A stretch of DNA of 64,000 bases from ZC4RG17 sp035304485 (lineage in GTDB: Bacteria; Actinomycetota; Acidimicrobiia; Spongiisociales; ZC4RG35), in contig DATGPZ010000082.1 of assembly GCA_035304485.1 (NCBI GenBank), positions 1-64,000 of the forward strand, in the 5' to 3' direction. A model generated the notes under the pieces. The model was given only the letters and a program-made list of their open reading frames with translations, did not search any database and had not been told where the DNA came from. Of the stretch, positions 8,090-17,386 are shown piece by piece. Every line of letters begins with the position of its first letter. Within the stretch, counting starts at the first letter, position 1. The position numbers and the translations under genes are program-made.

Positions 8090-8560
8090 TCGGAAGTCGG
8101 TTTGCGTGGTGGAGGGGGTCGGTTGCCTGTCCGCGGGTGGTGACGGTTTCGGGGACCGGGCGGTTGGATGGCCCCGCTGACTGGTCAGCTCACTTGGGGT
8201 AGCCGTGGGGGGTGTGGGGGCGTACCCCCACATGGTCAGCACTGTCGGAAGTCGGTTTGCGTGGTGGAGGGGGTCGGTTGCCTGTCCGCGGGTGGTGACG
8301 GTTTCGCGGACCGGGCGGTTGGATGGCCCCGTTGACTGGTCAGCTCGGTTGGGGTAGCCGTGGGGGTGTGGGGGAGTACCCCCACATGGTCAGCACTGCG
8401 GAGGTCGGTCTGCGTGGCGGAGGGGGTCCGTCGCCCCGCTCGCCTGGTTCGTGAGATTGCGGGAGGTCCGGTCGAGGGTTCGAGAAGGCCCGGTCGGCTC
8501 ATCAGCTCGAGGCGGGTAGCTGAGGGGGAGTTGGGGAGTGCCGGCAGATGATCAGCACCG
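8090..8560. repeat. Three tandem copies of a ~155 bp intergenic repeat
   Basis: Copy 1 (8090-8244) and copy 2 (8245-8398) are almost identical; copy 3 (8399-8560) is diverged but shares its start and its ATCAGCACCG end. Copies 1 and 2 begin TCGGAAGTCGG and each carries a hairpin TGTGGGGG/CCCCCACA (8213-8232 and 8367-8386) with a four-base loop that differs in one base, followed by TGGTCAGCACTG. No credible coding frame is seen. This fills the 529 bp gap between DUF4332 and the HbhA-like gene. Confidence 0.85.
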
Positions 8561-8569
8561 TGGAGATGG

Positions 8570-8611
8570 AAAGGGACTGTGTGGAGGAGGGTCCCTCCAC
8601 ACAGTCCCTTT
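8570..8611 (-). terminator. Long hairpin behind the HbhA-like gene
   Basis: A perfect 18 bp stem (8570-8587 with 8594-8611) and a six-base loop, starting seven bases after the minus-strand stop codon at 8618. There is no T-tract, so it is a hairpin-type terminator or 3' end stabiliser. Confidence 0.7.
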
Positions 8612-8617
8612 CGGATT

Positions 8618-9154
8618 TCAGGAAGCCTTGGACTCCGTCGAGGAGGCCTTGGTCTCCGCCGGCTTCTTGGCGGCAGGCTTCTTGGCGGCCGACTTCTTCG
8701 CGGTGGCAGCCTTCTGAGTGGTCGCCTTGGCCGTGCCGGCCTTCTTGGCGGCAGGCTTCTTCGCAGCCGGCTTCGTTGCCGTGTCGGCATCGGCGGCCTT
8801 CTCGGTGGCGCCGTTCTCGGAAGCACCGTTCTCGGCGGCGCCTTCCGGTCGGAAGGAGGCTCGCCACGTGGTCAGCATGTCCTCGAGCTGGTCCCGCAGC
8901 TTCCCGACCTGCTCACGGGCCTGGTCGAAGTCGACCTTGGCCGTGATCTCGTCGACCACCTTGCGATCCGACAGCTTCTCGACAGCCTGTTCGCCTTCGG
9001 TGGCGAACTCTTCGAGTAGCTCCTTGGCTCGCCGGGTGACATCGTCCGAGCGGTTCTCGAGTTCCGCTCGCAGCTTCTCGAGGCGGGCGTTGACGGCCTT
9101 GGCGGCGACGATCGGCGCCCCGACGGCCGCGTAGACGGCATTCTTGGTCTTCAT
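8618..9154 (-). CDS. HbhA-like Lys/Ala-rich coiled-coil protein
   Basis: 178 residues. The first ~100 are helical and charged (coiled coil after a short hydrophobic N-terminus, VYAAVGAPIVAAKAV). The last ~65 are low-complexity Ala/Lys/Pro repeats of the AAKKPAAKK type. This architecture matches mycobacterial heparin-binding haemagglutinin and histone-like or phasin-like proteins. The XRE regulator directly upstream mirrors the Rv0474-hbhA pair of Mycobacterium tuberculosis. Adhesion, lipid-body binding and nucleoid binding all remain possible. The start overlaps the regulator stop (ATGA). Confidence 0.72.
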   Translation of the reverse strand: MKTKNAVYAAVGAPIVAAKAVNARLEKLRAELENRSDDVTRRAKELLEEFATEGEQAVEKLSDRKVVDEITAKVDFDQAREQVGKLRDQLEDMLTTWRASFRPEGAAENGASENGATEKAADADTATKPAAKKPAAKKAGTAKATTQKAATAKKSAAKKPAAKKPAETKASSTESKAS

Positions 9155-9525
9155 GGTGACTCCTCCTGAGTGGGGTCGTCTTCGTTTCCAGAGGTCTCGA
9201 TGAGCGTGCGGTACAGATCCAGAAGCACCTGTTTGTGGCGGGGGCTGAGGAGACGATCCGCTTCGATCGCCTCCACCACGGTGGGAGGGCTCCCGCCTTC
9301 CTCGATCAGGCCGGCCCGTGAATACATGGTCTCGGCCGAGATCGAGAGCGCTCGCGACAACTGCTTCAAAATATGTGCCGACGGGCGGCGAATCCCGCGT
9401 TCGATCTGACTCAGGTAGGGATTGGAGATCCCTGCCCGATCTGCCAACCGACGCAGCGACAGGTTCGCCCGCTGACGCTGCTGGCGGATGAAGTCGCCGA
9501 GATCAGTCGCCTGCTCGTCGTTCAC
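9151..9525 (-). CDS. XRE-family transcriptional regulator
   Basis: 124 residues with an N-terminal helix-turn-helix (LRRLADRAGISNPYLSQIER, residues 24-43) followed by RRPSAHILKQLSRAL, typical of Cro/C1 type regulators. The C-terminal part is helical and acidic. GTG start at 9525. It is transcribed just before and overlapping the HbhA-like gene, so it probably controls that gene and itself. A good leaderless promoter lies immediately upstream. Confidence 0.87.
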   Translation of the reverse strand: MNDEQATDLGDFIRQQRQRANLSLRRLADRAGISNPYLSQIERGIRRPSAHILKQLSRALSISAETMYSRAGLIEEGGSPPTVVEAIEADRLLSPRHKQVLLDLYRTLIETSGNEDDPTQEESP

Positions 9526-9531
9526 ACCTTC

Positions 9532-9560
9532 AGGATACCGGAAGCTGCTAACTAATGCAA
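9532..9560 (-). promoter_or_regulatory. Promoter of the XRE-hbhA-like operon
   Basis: On the minus strand TTGCAT (9560-9555) and TATCCT (9537-9532) are spaced by 17 bases, close to the sigma-70/SigA consensus. The GTG start lies seven bases after the -10, the position of the transcription start, so the mRNA is probably leaderless. Confidence 0.65.
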
Positions 9561-9660
9561 GCAGGATGTCTGCTCACAGCAACCTGAGGGAGGACGTCAC
9601 CGACCTCGGTTGTGATCTGACGGGCGCGCAGGGCAAACTGCAGGTGACGAAAGGCCACAG

Positions 9661-10674
9661 ATGATCATCGTCATGAACAATTCTGCCACCGACGCCGAGG
9701 TCAAGGCGGTCGTGGAGCGACTCCAGTCGATCGGGTGCGAGGCCCATGTCTCGGTCGGTCAATATCGCACGGTGATAGGCGCCCTGGGCGACCGCGAAGC
9801 CATCCGCCAGCTGCCCTGGGAGGCGATGGCCGGTGTGGAGAAGGCGGTTCCCGTCATGAAGCCGTTCAAGTTCGTCTCTCGGGAATTCCAGGCGGAGGAC
9901 ACCGTCATCGAGGTCCGCAATGCCGTGCTCGGCGGGGGCGGTTTCACCGCTATCGCCGGACCCTGTGCCGTGGAGAGCCGAGACCAACTGTTCCGCACGG
10001 CCGAGGCGGTGAAGAAGGCCGGCGCCACCATTCTGCGGGGCGACGCCTTCAAGCCACGTACCTCGCCGTACTCGTTCCAAGGAATGGGCGAGGAAGGGCT
10101 CGAGCTGTTGGCGGCCGCCCGGGAGGAGTTCGACATGCCTTTCGTCGCCGAGGTCCTCGACCCCAGGGACGTCGGCCTGGTCTCGTCCTACGCCGACATC
10201 CTGCGGATAGGCACCCGCAACATGGCCAACTTCACCCTTCTCACCGAGGTCGGGCGCCAGGACAAGCCGGTCCTTCTGAAGCGGGGCTTCACTGCCACCA
10301 TCGAGGAGTGGTTGAACGCCGCCGAATACGTGTACAAGGAGGGCAACCAGCAGATCATCATGTCCGAGAGGGGTATTCGCACCTTCGAGACGGCTGCCCG
10401 CAACACGCTGGACATCACGGCCGTCCCCCTCTTGAAGGGCATGTCGCATCTGCCGGTCATCGTCGATCCTTCCCACTCCGGAGGCAAGCGTGAGCTGGTC
10501 TCCCCGCTCGCCCGGGCCGCGGTGGCGGTCGGCGCCGACGGGATCATGGTGGATGTGCACCCGACACCCGATACCGCTCTCGTCGATGGCGCCCAGGCGC
10601 TCCTCCCCTCCGAGTTCGTCGAGCTGATGCAGGTCGTCCGATCGATCTCGGAGATCGTCTCGGGAACGAATTGA
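9661..10674 (+). CDS. aroF: 3-deoxy-7-phosphoheptulonate synthase with N-terminal ferredoxin-like domain
   Basis: 337 residues. Residues 1-70 are a ferredoxin-like (ACT-like) regulatory domain, MIIVMNNSATDAEVKAVVER, as in the Thermotoga-type enzyme where it gives feedback control by Tyr or Phe. The barrel follows with IAGPCAVES, LRGDAFKPRTSPY, RGIRTFETAARNTLDI and VIVDPSHSGGKRELV. It makes DAHP from phosphoenolpyruvate and erythrose 4-phosphate. It is coupled to tyrA by TTGA overlap, so it probably serves the tyrosine branch. A second DAHP synthase of other architecture is at 36069. Confidence 0.92.
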   Translation: MIIVMNNSATDAEVKAVVERLQSIGCEAHVSVGQYRTVIGALGDREAIRQLPWEAMAGVEKAVPVMKPFKFVSREFQAEDTVIEVRNAVLGGGGFTAIAGPCAVESRDQLFRTAEAVKKAGATILRGDAFKPRTSPYSFQGMGEEGLELLAAAREEFDMPFVAEVLDPRDVGLVSSYADILRIGTRNMANFTLLTEVGRQDKPVLLKRGFTATIEEWLNAAEYVYKEGNQQIIMSERGIRTFETAARNTLDITAVPLLKGMSHLPVIVDPSHSGGKRELVSPLARAAVAVGADGIMVDVHPTPDTALVDGAQALLPSEFVELMQVVRSISEIVSGTN

Positions 10675-11690
10675 GGGCGACCATCCTCGGCACCGGCCTG
10701 ATCGGTGCCTCCGTCGGAGCCGGTCTGCGTGAAGCGGGCTGGAAAGTGACCGGTTGGGATCCCGAGCCCTCGCACCTACGGGAAGCGAGCGAGATGGGAG
10801 CGGTGGACGAGATCCTGACCGACTTTCCCGAACGGATCAGCGGCGAGGATCTGGTGGTGTTGGCCGGTCCGGTCAGGGCCATCCTCGCCTCGCTGGGAGA
10901 AATCGAGACCGATGCGCTCGTCACCGACGTCGCCTCGGTCAAGACGTCGGTCGTCTCGGCTTCCCGCCGGCCCGCCCGCTTCGTGGGTGGTCACCCGATG
11001 GCCGGCAGGGAGAGCTCAGGCCCGGGTGCGGCCAGTGCTGCCATGTTCAGGGGGGCGACATGGATCCTGACCACGGACGGCGCCTCACCCGATGATCTCG
11101 CTACGTTGGAAGAAGTCGTGACGGCTCTGGGGGCGGTCCCGGTCCGCATGACCGCCCAAGCCCACGACGCGGCCGTGGCGGCCGTCAGCCACGTTCCTCA
11201 GGTGGTCGCCTCGGCGCTCGTCAATCTCGTCGCTCGGGAGGACACGGCTCTCTCCCTGGCGGCGGGCGGCTTTCGGGATCTGACTCGAATCGCACTCTCG
11301 GAACCGGCGTGGTGGAGCGACGTCCTGGCCGCCAACCGGGACTCCGTGGCCGGCCTGGTGCGGCGGCTCACCGATGAGCTGACCGAATGGGCCGAGAAGA
11401 TCGAGCGAGGTGATACCGAAGCCATCGCCTCGGGTCTGGAAGCTGCCCGAAGCACCCGGCGGAGCCTGGCACCGCCCGTGGCCGCCGTCCAGGTCGTACT
11501 CGAAGACCGACCGGGCGAGCTGGCGGGAGTCGGCATGGCGCTGGCGGAATCGGGCGTCGACATCCGCGATCTCCAACTGCGACACGCCACCCGCGGGGGC
11601 GGCGGGGTGTTGACGCTGTCGGTGCGACCCGGTCAGGAGGAAGCACTCACTGAGGCCCTGGCCGAGCGCGGTTTCCGGCTCGTCGGGTGA
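10671..11690 (+). CDS. tyrA: Prephenate dehydrogenase with C-terminal ACT domain
   Basis: 339 residues from a TTG overlapping the aroF stop. The NAD-binding fold starts with ILGTGLIGASVGAGL, and the conserved GGHPMAGRESSG segment is near residue 104. Residues about 265-339 form an ACT domain (VVLEDRPGELAGVGMALAESG) for amino acid feedback. It converts prephenate to 4-hydroxyphenylpyruvate for tyrosine synthesis. The stop abuts the stop of the convergent M20 gene with no spacer. Confidence 0.9.
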   Translation: MRATILGTGLIGASVGAGLREAGWKVTGWDPEPSHLREASEMGAVDEILTDFPERISGEDLVVLAGPVRAILASLGEIETDALVTDVASVKTSVVSASRRPARFVGGHPMAGRESSGPGAASAAMFRGATWILTTDGASPDDLATLEEVVTALGAVPVRMTAQAHDAAVAAVSHVPQVVASALVNLVAREDTALSLAAGGFRDLTRIALSEPAWWSDVLAANRDSVAGLVRRLTDELTEWAEKIERGDTEAIASGLEAARSTRRSLAPPVAAVQVVLEDRPGELAGVGMALAESGVDIRDLQLRHATRGGGGVLTLSVRPGQEEALTEALAERGFRLVG

Positions 11691-12860
11691 TCAGACCGCG
11701 GTATCGAGCAGCCGGTGCAGTGTGGCGGTCGCGGCTTTCAAGCCGACCTCGAGGGCACGTTCGTTGAACACGAAGCCGGCGGAGTGGAGGTCGCAGAACC
11801 CCGTGTCGGGAGCGGATCCGAGCCGCAGGAGAGCCCCCGGCACCACCTCCAGGTAGCGGGAGAAGTCCTCGGCGCCCATGCTGACGTCGGTGGTGGTGAC
11901 CGCTTCGGGACCCAGGTTGTCCACTATCGCCTTGCGGGCCACGTCGATCAGACCCGGGTCGTTCACCACGGGGGGTATACCCGGCTGGTGGGTCACGGTG
12001 ACTTTGGCGCCGGTGGGGGCGACGATCTGCTCGGCCAGGTTCTCCAAGAGGAACGGAATCTCCTCCCACAGGCCGCGGTCAAGGGTACGAATCGTTCCTC
12101 CCAGTTCGAGCCGGGTGGGTATCACGTTGTCGGCCGTCCCGCCTTCGATGCGCCCGAATACCACCACCAGCGGCCGGCGAGCATCGACCACGCGATCCAG
12201 CAAGGTCGGTAGCTCGGTCACCACCTTCCCCGCCGCATAGACGAGGTCGGCCGTCTGATGGGGCCGGGCCGTGTGGCCCCCCGGCCCTTCCAGGCGAATG
12301 TGGAATCGGTCGGCGGATCCGGTGATGGCGCCCGTCCGGAGGCCGACGGTCCCGGACCGCAGGCCAGGGTCGACATGGAAGGCGAGAATCGATTCCAGTT
12401 CTTCGACCACTCCCTCTTGGACCAGCGTCAGCGCCCCTCCAGGGAACGACTCTTCACCGGGCTGGAAGATGACCCTCACCCGACCCGGCAGATCGAGCTG
12501 GGCGAGGATCAATGCCACACCGGCAGCGATGGCGGTGTGGGCGTCGTGACCGCAGGCGTGCATGACTCCCGGGATCTGAGAGGCATGCGGGTTGTCGGGC
12601 GGCTCGGCGATCGGCAGCGCGTCGAGATCTGCCCGAAAGCCCACGGCTCGGCGTCCCGTCCCGATATCGACCGTGAGACCGGTCCCCGACGGACGAACCG
12701 TCGGTTCCAGGCCCCGATCGGAGAGCAGGGTGGCCACCCGCTGGGTGGTGGCGAACTCATTGAACGACAGCTCGGGGTTCCGGTGGATGGCGCGCCTCAA
12801 CTCCACGACGGTGGGGAGCACCGTGGCGACCAGCCCCCGCAGCGTCTCTGCGGTGACCAT
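11691..12860 (-). CDS. M20D-family amidohydrolase / N-acyl amino acid hydrolase
   Basis: About 389 residues from the ATG at 12860; a GTG at 12881 would add seven residues. Metal ligands typical of the IAA-amino acid hydrolase / carboxypeptidase subgroup are visible: RADLDALPI, HACGHDAHTA, FQPGEES and the later MGAEDFSRY. Family members hydrolyse N-acetyl or N-acyl amino acids and related amides with two metal ions. No signal peptide. The substrate cannot be told from sequence. A TATCCT -10-like element sits at 12875-12870 before the ATG. Confidence 0.85.
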   Translation of the reverse strand: MVTAETLRGLVATVLPTVVELRRAIHRNPELSFNEFATTQRVATLLSDRGLEPTVRPSGTGLTVDIGTGRRAVGFRADLDALPIAEPPDNPHASQIPGVMHACGHDAHTAIAAGVALILAQLDLPGRVRVIFQPGEESFPGGALTLVQEGVVEELESILAFHVDPGLRSGTVGLRTGAITGSADRFHIRLEGPGGHTARPHQTADLVYAAGKVVTELPTLLDRVVDARRPLVVVFGRIEGGTADNVIPTRLELGGTIRTLDRGLWEEIPFLLENLAEQIVAPTGAKVTVTHQPGIPPVVNDPGLIDVARKAIVDNLGPEAVTTTDVSMGAEDFSRYLEVVPGALLRLGSAPDTGFCDLHSAGFVFNERALEVGLKAATATLHRLLDTAV

Positions 12861-12903
12861 GCCTCGACCAGGATAGTTCACCGGCGGATCCGGGCCGGTC
12901 GAG

Positions 12904-15642
12904 TCATGGGTAGAAGAGGTCCTCGAACACCCTCCTCGCCCGTCGTGTCACCCGTCGGTATTCCTCTCGCAGGTCGCCGCGTCGCTCGTAGCCGAGCGAA
13001 AGGGCCAGGCGCCATTCATCGGCGGGATCCCGGGGCAGGGCGTCGATGCGTCTGCCGGCTTGGAGGTAGAGACGATTGCGCACGTGGGTGCAGAACACGT
13101 ACGCCTCTCGCAGGGTGGCGGCGTCCTCGGAGGTGACGATCTCGAGCCGCTCCAGGGAGTCGAGGCCTTCGAGCGTAGAAGTCCGGCGCACTTCCGGGAA
13201 GCGGCCTCCGTGTTCGAGCTGCAGGAGTTGGACGAGGAACTCCACGTCGACCAACCCTCCGGGTCCGAGTTTCAGATGGAAGTCCGGGTCTTCACCGATC
13301 GGGATCCGTTGCTTTTCGATGCGGGCCTTCATCTGGCGGATCTCGGTCGCGGTGGCGGAGGTGAACTCGCGTTCCCACAGGACTCGGGAAACTAGATCCA
13401 TGAACCGCTGACCGAGGGCCGGATCACCGCCCCCGGGACGGGCCTTGATCAGCGCCTGGAACTCCCAGGTCTCGGCCCACCTCTCGTAATAGGCGGCAAA
13501 CGACTCCAAGGACCTCACCAATGGCCCCGACCGGCCCTCGGGTCGCAGATCGGCGTCGAGCTCCCAGGCGACGCCGTCGGCGGCCGGATCGGTCAGCAGC
13601 CGTCGGAGCTGAGTTGCACGAGCGGTCGCCGCCGAGCTCTCGAGTCGCCCGTCGTGGACGTACATGAGGTCGAGGTCGGAGGCGTACGACATCTCCATCC
13701 CACCCCAGCCGCCCATGGCGATGACGGCGAAGCCGTCCCTGCCGATGAGGTCCACCGCGGCGGCGACGGCCGCATCCGCGGCCGCCGTCAGATCGGCCAT
13801 CGTCCTCTCGACATCGGCCATACCCAGCAGATCGCGGGCTGCCACCCGGATGAACTGGCGCCGGGCGAAGCGTCGCAAGGTGCCGAGGTGCTCGGATTCG
13901 GGCCGGGCGGCCAGACGTTGCCGCAACCGGCGTTCCAGTTCGTCCTTAGGACGGAGGTCGGTCAGCTTCCTGTCGTCGTCGAGGTCCGGCACGAACTCCG
14001 GGATGCGGTCGAGATAGCGCCCTAGGAGCCGACTCGAGCCCAGCAGCAGCGCGAGACGCTGCCCCACCACCGGGCGGTCGTGGAGGGTGGTGATCAGTTC
14101 GGCGTGGTCGGGCATGTTGGCGGCGAGAAGGCGCAACTGGTCCAACCCCAGGTCAGGGTCCGGGGCGTCGGCCAGCCAGTCGAGGATCAGGGGGAGCATC
14201 TGCTGCATGAGCCGGCTCCGACGCGAAAGTCCCGAAGTCAGCGATTCGAAGGTGCGGACCGCCCGGGCGACGTCTCGGAACCCGAGGGCCTGTAGTCGCA
14301 ACTCGGCGCCTTCCCGGCTGAGCCCGGTCGTGGGCGTGGCGGCGAAAGCCTCCAGCAGCGGTCGGAAGTAGAGCGCCTCGTGGATCCTCCGCACCCGAGA
14401 GCGATGGGTCACCAAATCCTGTTCGAAGGACTCCCGGGCGGTGCTGCCCGCCGTGTCCCGATAGCCCATCGCCCGAGCCAGGCGGTCTCTTTCCTCGGCG
14501 TCGGTGGGAAGTATCTGCGTGGGCCGCAGCTCCCACAGCTGTAGGCGATGCTCCAGTGCCCGGAGCCAGCGGTAGGACTCCGCGAGCACGACGGCGTCGT
14601 CGGGGTCGACGTAACCACCGTCCGCCAACGCCTCCAGCAACCCCAGCGTGCCCGTCTGTCGCAGATCCTCATCGAACCGTCCGTGGACCAGTTGGAGCAT
14701 CTGCACGGCGAATTCGATGTCGCGAATTCCGCCGGGAGATCGCTTGATGTCGCCGGGATCGGCTCCGGCTTCCACCCGAGCCTTGAGGATGCGGATGCTG
14801 CGTACCGTGTCGGGATTCAGGGTTTCGGGCCACAGAACCTCTTCCACCAGCTCCTGGAAGTGCTCGCCGACCCCGCGATCGCCTGCCGCCCACCTGGCCT
14901 TCAGCAGGGCCTGGAACTCCCAGGGTTCCGCCCAACGCTCGTAGTAGGAGCGGTAGGCCTCGATCGATCGGGCGAGTGGACCGCGGCTCCCCTCGGGTCG
15001 CAGATCGGGATCGGCTCGCAACACGGCACCGTCGGGGCCGTTGGAGAGTTTACGGAGCAGCGAGGCGGCGGTGCGGGTGGCCAGCGCTGCCTCGGCCGAC
15101 CCGCCCTCGAACGCGAACAAGAGGTCGATGTCGGACCAGTAGTTGAGCTCGGTTCCGCCCCACTTGCCCATGGCGATCACGGCCAGAGGCGGCCCGCCGA
15201 CCGGAGACTCCTCGGCCAGGGCCCGTTCGACCACCCGATCGGCCATCTCGGAGAGCAGACGCGTTCCTTCTGTCACATCGATGACACCGGCACCGTCGTC
15301 GCCTGCTACCTGGATCAACGTCGACCGTGCGAGCGACAGCAGGTCCTCATCGGCTCCGAACAGCCACTGCGGGTGGCGAACGAGCTGCCGCATGAGCTCC
15401 TTGCTCAGACCGGCCAGGTGCGCCACACGGCGAGTGGCGACCTCGTCGGCGAGCAGGTCGATGTCGTCGGGCAGAGCCTCCACGTAGTCGAGAAGACGGT
15501 GGATGGCACCGTCCGGGTCGGGGCCGCTCCACACGATCGCCAGCGGCTCGGCTGCGCGCGGATCCGACTCCCAACCGGTCGAAGCCAGGCGGAGCCGCAC
15601 ATCGCTTCCGAAGGGGGGCAGCCGGTTCATCGAGTCAAACAT
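12904..15642 (-). CDS. glnE: Bifunctional glutamine synthetase adenylyltransferase/deadenylylase
   Basis: 912 residues, near the usual size. It has the duplicated nucleotidyltransferase architecture: the first catalytic motif GKWGGTELNYWSDIDLLF is near residue 160 and the second GGWGGMEMSYASDLDLMY near 645, each followed by a helical GlnD-type adenylyltransferase domain. It adds AMP to and removes it from glutamine synthetase in response to nitrogen status. glnA and the PII gene are not in the window. It stands between the convergent tyrA/M20 pair and the divergent nadE. Confidence 0.95.
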   Translation of the reverse strand: MFDSMNRLPPFGSDVRLRLASTGWESDPRAAEPLAIVWSGPDPDGAIHRLLDYVEALPDDIDLLADEVATRRVAHLAGLSKELMRQLVRHPQWLFGADEDLLSLARSTLIQVAGDDGAGVIDVTEGTRLLSEMADRVVERALAEESPVGGPPLAVIAMGKWGGTELNYWSDIDLLFAFEGGSAEAALATRTAASLLRKLSNGPDGAVLRADPDLRPEGSRGPLARSIEAYRSYYERWAEPWEFQALLKARWAAGDRGVGEHFQELVEEVLWPETLNPDTVRSIRILKARVEAGADPGDIKRSPGGIRDIEFAVQMLQLVHGRFDEDLRQTGTLGLLEALADGGYVDPDDAVVLAESYRWLRALEHRLQLWELRPTQILPTDAEERDRLARAMGYRDTAGSTARESFEQDLVTHRSRVRRIHEALYFRPLLEAFAATPTTGLSREGAELRLQALGFRDVARAVRTFESLTSGLSRRSRLMQQMLPLILDWLADAPDPDLGLDQLRLLAANMPDHAELITTLHDRPVVGQRLALLLGSSRLLGRYLDRIPEFVPDLDDDRKLTDLRPKDELERRLRQRLAARPESEHLGTLRRFARRQFIRVAARDLLGMADVERTMADLTAAADAAVAAAVDLIGRDGFAVIAMGGWGGMEMSYASDLDLMYVHDGRLESSAATARATQLRRLLTDPAADGVAWELDADLRPEGRSGPLVRSLESFAAYYERWAETWEFQALIKARPGGGDPALGQRFMDLVSRVLWEREFTSATATEIRQMKARIEKQRIPIGEDPDFHLKLGPGGLVDVEFLVQLLQLEHGGRFPEVRRTSTLEGLDSLERLEIVTSEDAATLREAYVFCTHVRNRLYLQAGRRIDALPRDPADEWRLALSLGYERRGDLREEYRRVTRRARRVFEDLFYP

Positions 15643-15730
15643 AGAGTGCCGCGGGTCTGGTGGCGGAAGATCCCCTGCCGGAAGAGGTCTGGGCGATGGA
15701 GCAGGTCGGCGGCGCCTCTAACCTTCCCTC

Positions 15731-17386
15731 ATGGCACTGCGGGTGGCCGGCGCTCAGCTCAACCCCATCGTGGGGGACATCTCCGGGAACGAGGACAAGG
15801 TCACCGAGGCCATGGCGTGGGCCGAGGAAGAAGGCGCCGACGTTCTTCTCCTACCGGAGCTGGCGATAACCGGGTATCCGCCTGAAGACCTGGTCCTGAG
15901 GAGAGAATTCGTCGACGCATCGGTGGCGGCGATCGAGCGGCTGGCCGCCCGTTCCGGGCGTGTCACCACCGTGGTCGGATACGTCGATCGAGCCCAGCCT
16001 GCCCATCGAGGCGCAGCCGACGCGGCTCCTCGCTCGTTGGCGAACGCCGCCGCGGTGATGACGGGAGGACGGCTCCTCGGGAGCTACCACAAGGTGTTGC
16101 TCCCCAATTACGGAGTCTTCGACGAGGACCGCTACTTCGTCCCCGGAGCGGATCCCGGCCGGGTCTGGGAGATCGGGGGAGTGACCGCCGGCGTGTCGGT
16201 GTGCGAAGACATCTGGTTGGTCGATGGCCCGCCACATCGACAGGCGCAGGCAGGCGCCCAGGTCCTCCTCAACATCAACGCCTCGCCCTTCCACCGCGGA
16301 AAGGCAGCGGAACGCGAACAGATGCTGTCAGAAAGAGCCAAGCGGGCAGGTGCCCCGGTCGTCTATCTCAACATGGTCGGCGGCCAGGACGAATTGGTGT
16401 TCGACGGAGCGAGCGTGGTGATGGCCGCCGATGGGACCCTTCTGCATCGATCCCCGCAGTTCGAGGAGGATCGCTTCCTGGTCGAGGTGCCGCTCGACGG
16501 TGAAGGTCAGCGGATCGGGAAGCTGGCACCCCTCCTCGAACCCAGTGAGGAGATCTATGCCGCCGTCAGCACCGGACTGAGGGACTACATCGCCAAGAAC
16601 GGCTTCGAGTCGGTGATCCTCGGCCTCTCGGGCGGAATCGACTCGGCCATGGTGGCGGTCATCGCTGCGGATGCTCTCGGCCCCGAGCGGGTGTGGGGGG
16701 TATCGATGCCGTCCCGGTTCAGCTCACCTGGGTCGATCGAGGACGCGCGGAAGCTGGCGGAGAATCTGGGGATCCGGTTCGACGTGGTGGGGATGGACGA
16801 GATCTTCGGGACCCACCTGTCCGCCCTGGAACCCCTGTTCGGTGATCGGCCGTTCGGGGTGGCCGAAGAGAATCTCCAGGCGCGGATTCGGGGAGCCATC
16901 CTCATGGCGTTGTCCAACGAGTTCGGCCCAATGGTGCTGGCCACCGGCAACAAGTCCGAGATGGCGGTCGGATACTCGACCATCTACGGCGACATGGTGG
17001 GCGGCTTCGCTCCGATCAAGGACGTGTTCAAGACGACGCTCTACGAACTCGCCGAGTGGCGGAACCGCCACGAGGAGGTGGTGCCGCGGGCGACGATCGA
17101 GAAGCCGCCGTCGGCAGAGCTCCGGCCCGATCAGACCGATCAAGATTCCCTTCCTCCGTACGCATTGCTGGACGAGGTCCTCGACCGCTATATCGAGAGG
17201 GACATGGGCGCCGACGAGATCATCGCCGACGGATTCGATGCCGGCGTGGTCCACGAGGTGCTGCGCATGGTGGACCGAGCTGAGTACAAGCGCCGGCAGG
17301 CGGCGCCGGGAGTGAAGATCACGGTGAAAGCGTTCGGAAAGGACCGTCGCTTGCCGATAACCAACCGATTCCGGAGTCAGTCATGA
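15731..17386 (+). CDS. nadE: Glutamine-dependent NAD+ synthetase
   Basis: 551 residues in two domains. The N-terminal nitrilase-like glutaminase has its Glu-Lys-Cys triad in LLPELAITGYPP, YHKVLLPNYGVFDE and GVSVCEDIW. The C-terminal synthetase domain carries the pyrophosphatase P-loop LGLSGGIDSAMVA near residue 297 and GNKSEMAVGYSTIYGD. It makes NAD+ from nicotinic acid adenine dinucleotide with glutamine as nitrogen donor. The stop overlaps the downstream aminotransferase start (ATGA). Confidence 0.95.
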   Translation: MALRVAGAQLNPIVGDISGNEDKVTEAMAWAEEEGADVLLLPELAITGYPPEDLVLRREFVDASVAAIERLAARSGRVTTVVGYVDRAQPAHRGAADAAPRSLANAAAVMTGGRLLGSYHKVLLPNYGVFDEDRYFVPGADPGRVWEIGGVTAGVSVCEDIWLVDGPPHRQAQAGAQVLLNINASPFHRGKAAEREQMLSERAKRAGAPVVYLNMVGGQDELVFDGASVVMAADGTLLHRSPQFEEDRFLVEVPLDGEGQRIGKLAPLLEPSEEIYAAVSTGLRDYIAKNGFESVILGLSGGIDSAMVAVIAADALGPERVWGVSMPSRFSSPGSIEDARKLAENLGIRFDVVGMDEIFGTHLSALEPLFGDRPFGVAEENLQARIRGAILMALSNEFGPMVLATGNKSEMAVGYSTIYGDMVGGFAPIKDVFKTTLYELAEWRNRHEEVVPRATIEKPPSAELRPDQTDQDSLPPYALLDEVLDRYIERDMGADEIIADGFDAGVVHEVLRMVDRAEYKRRQAAPGVKITVKAFGKDRRLPITNRFRSQS

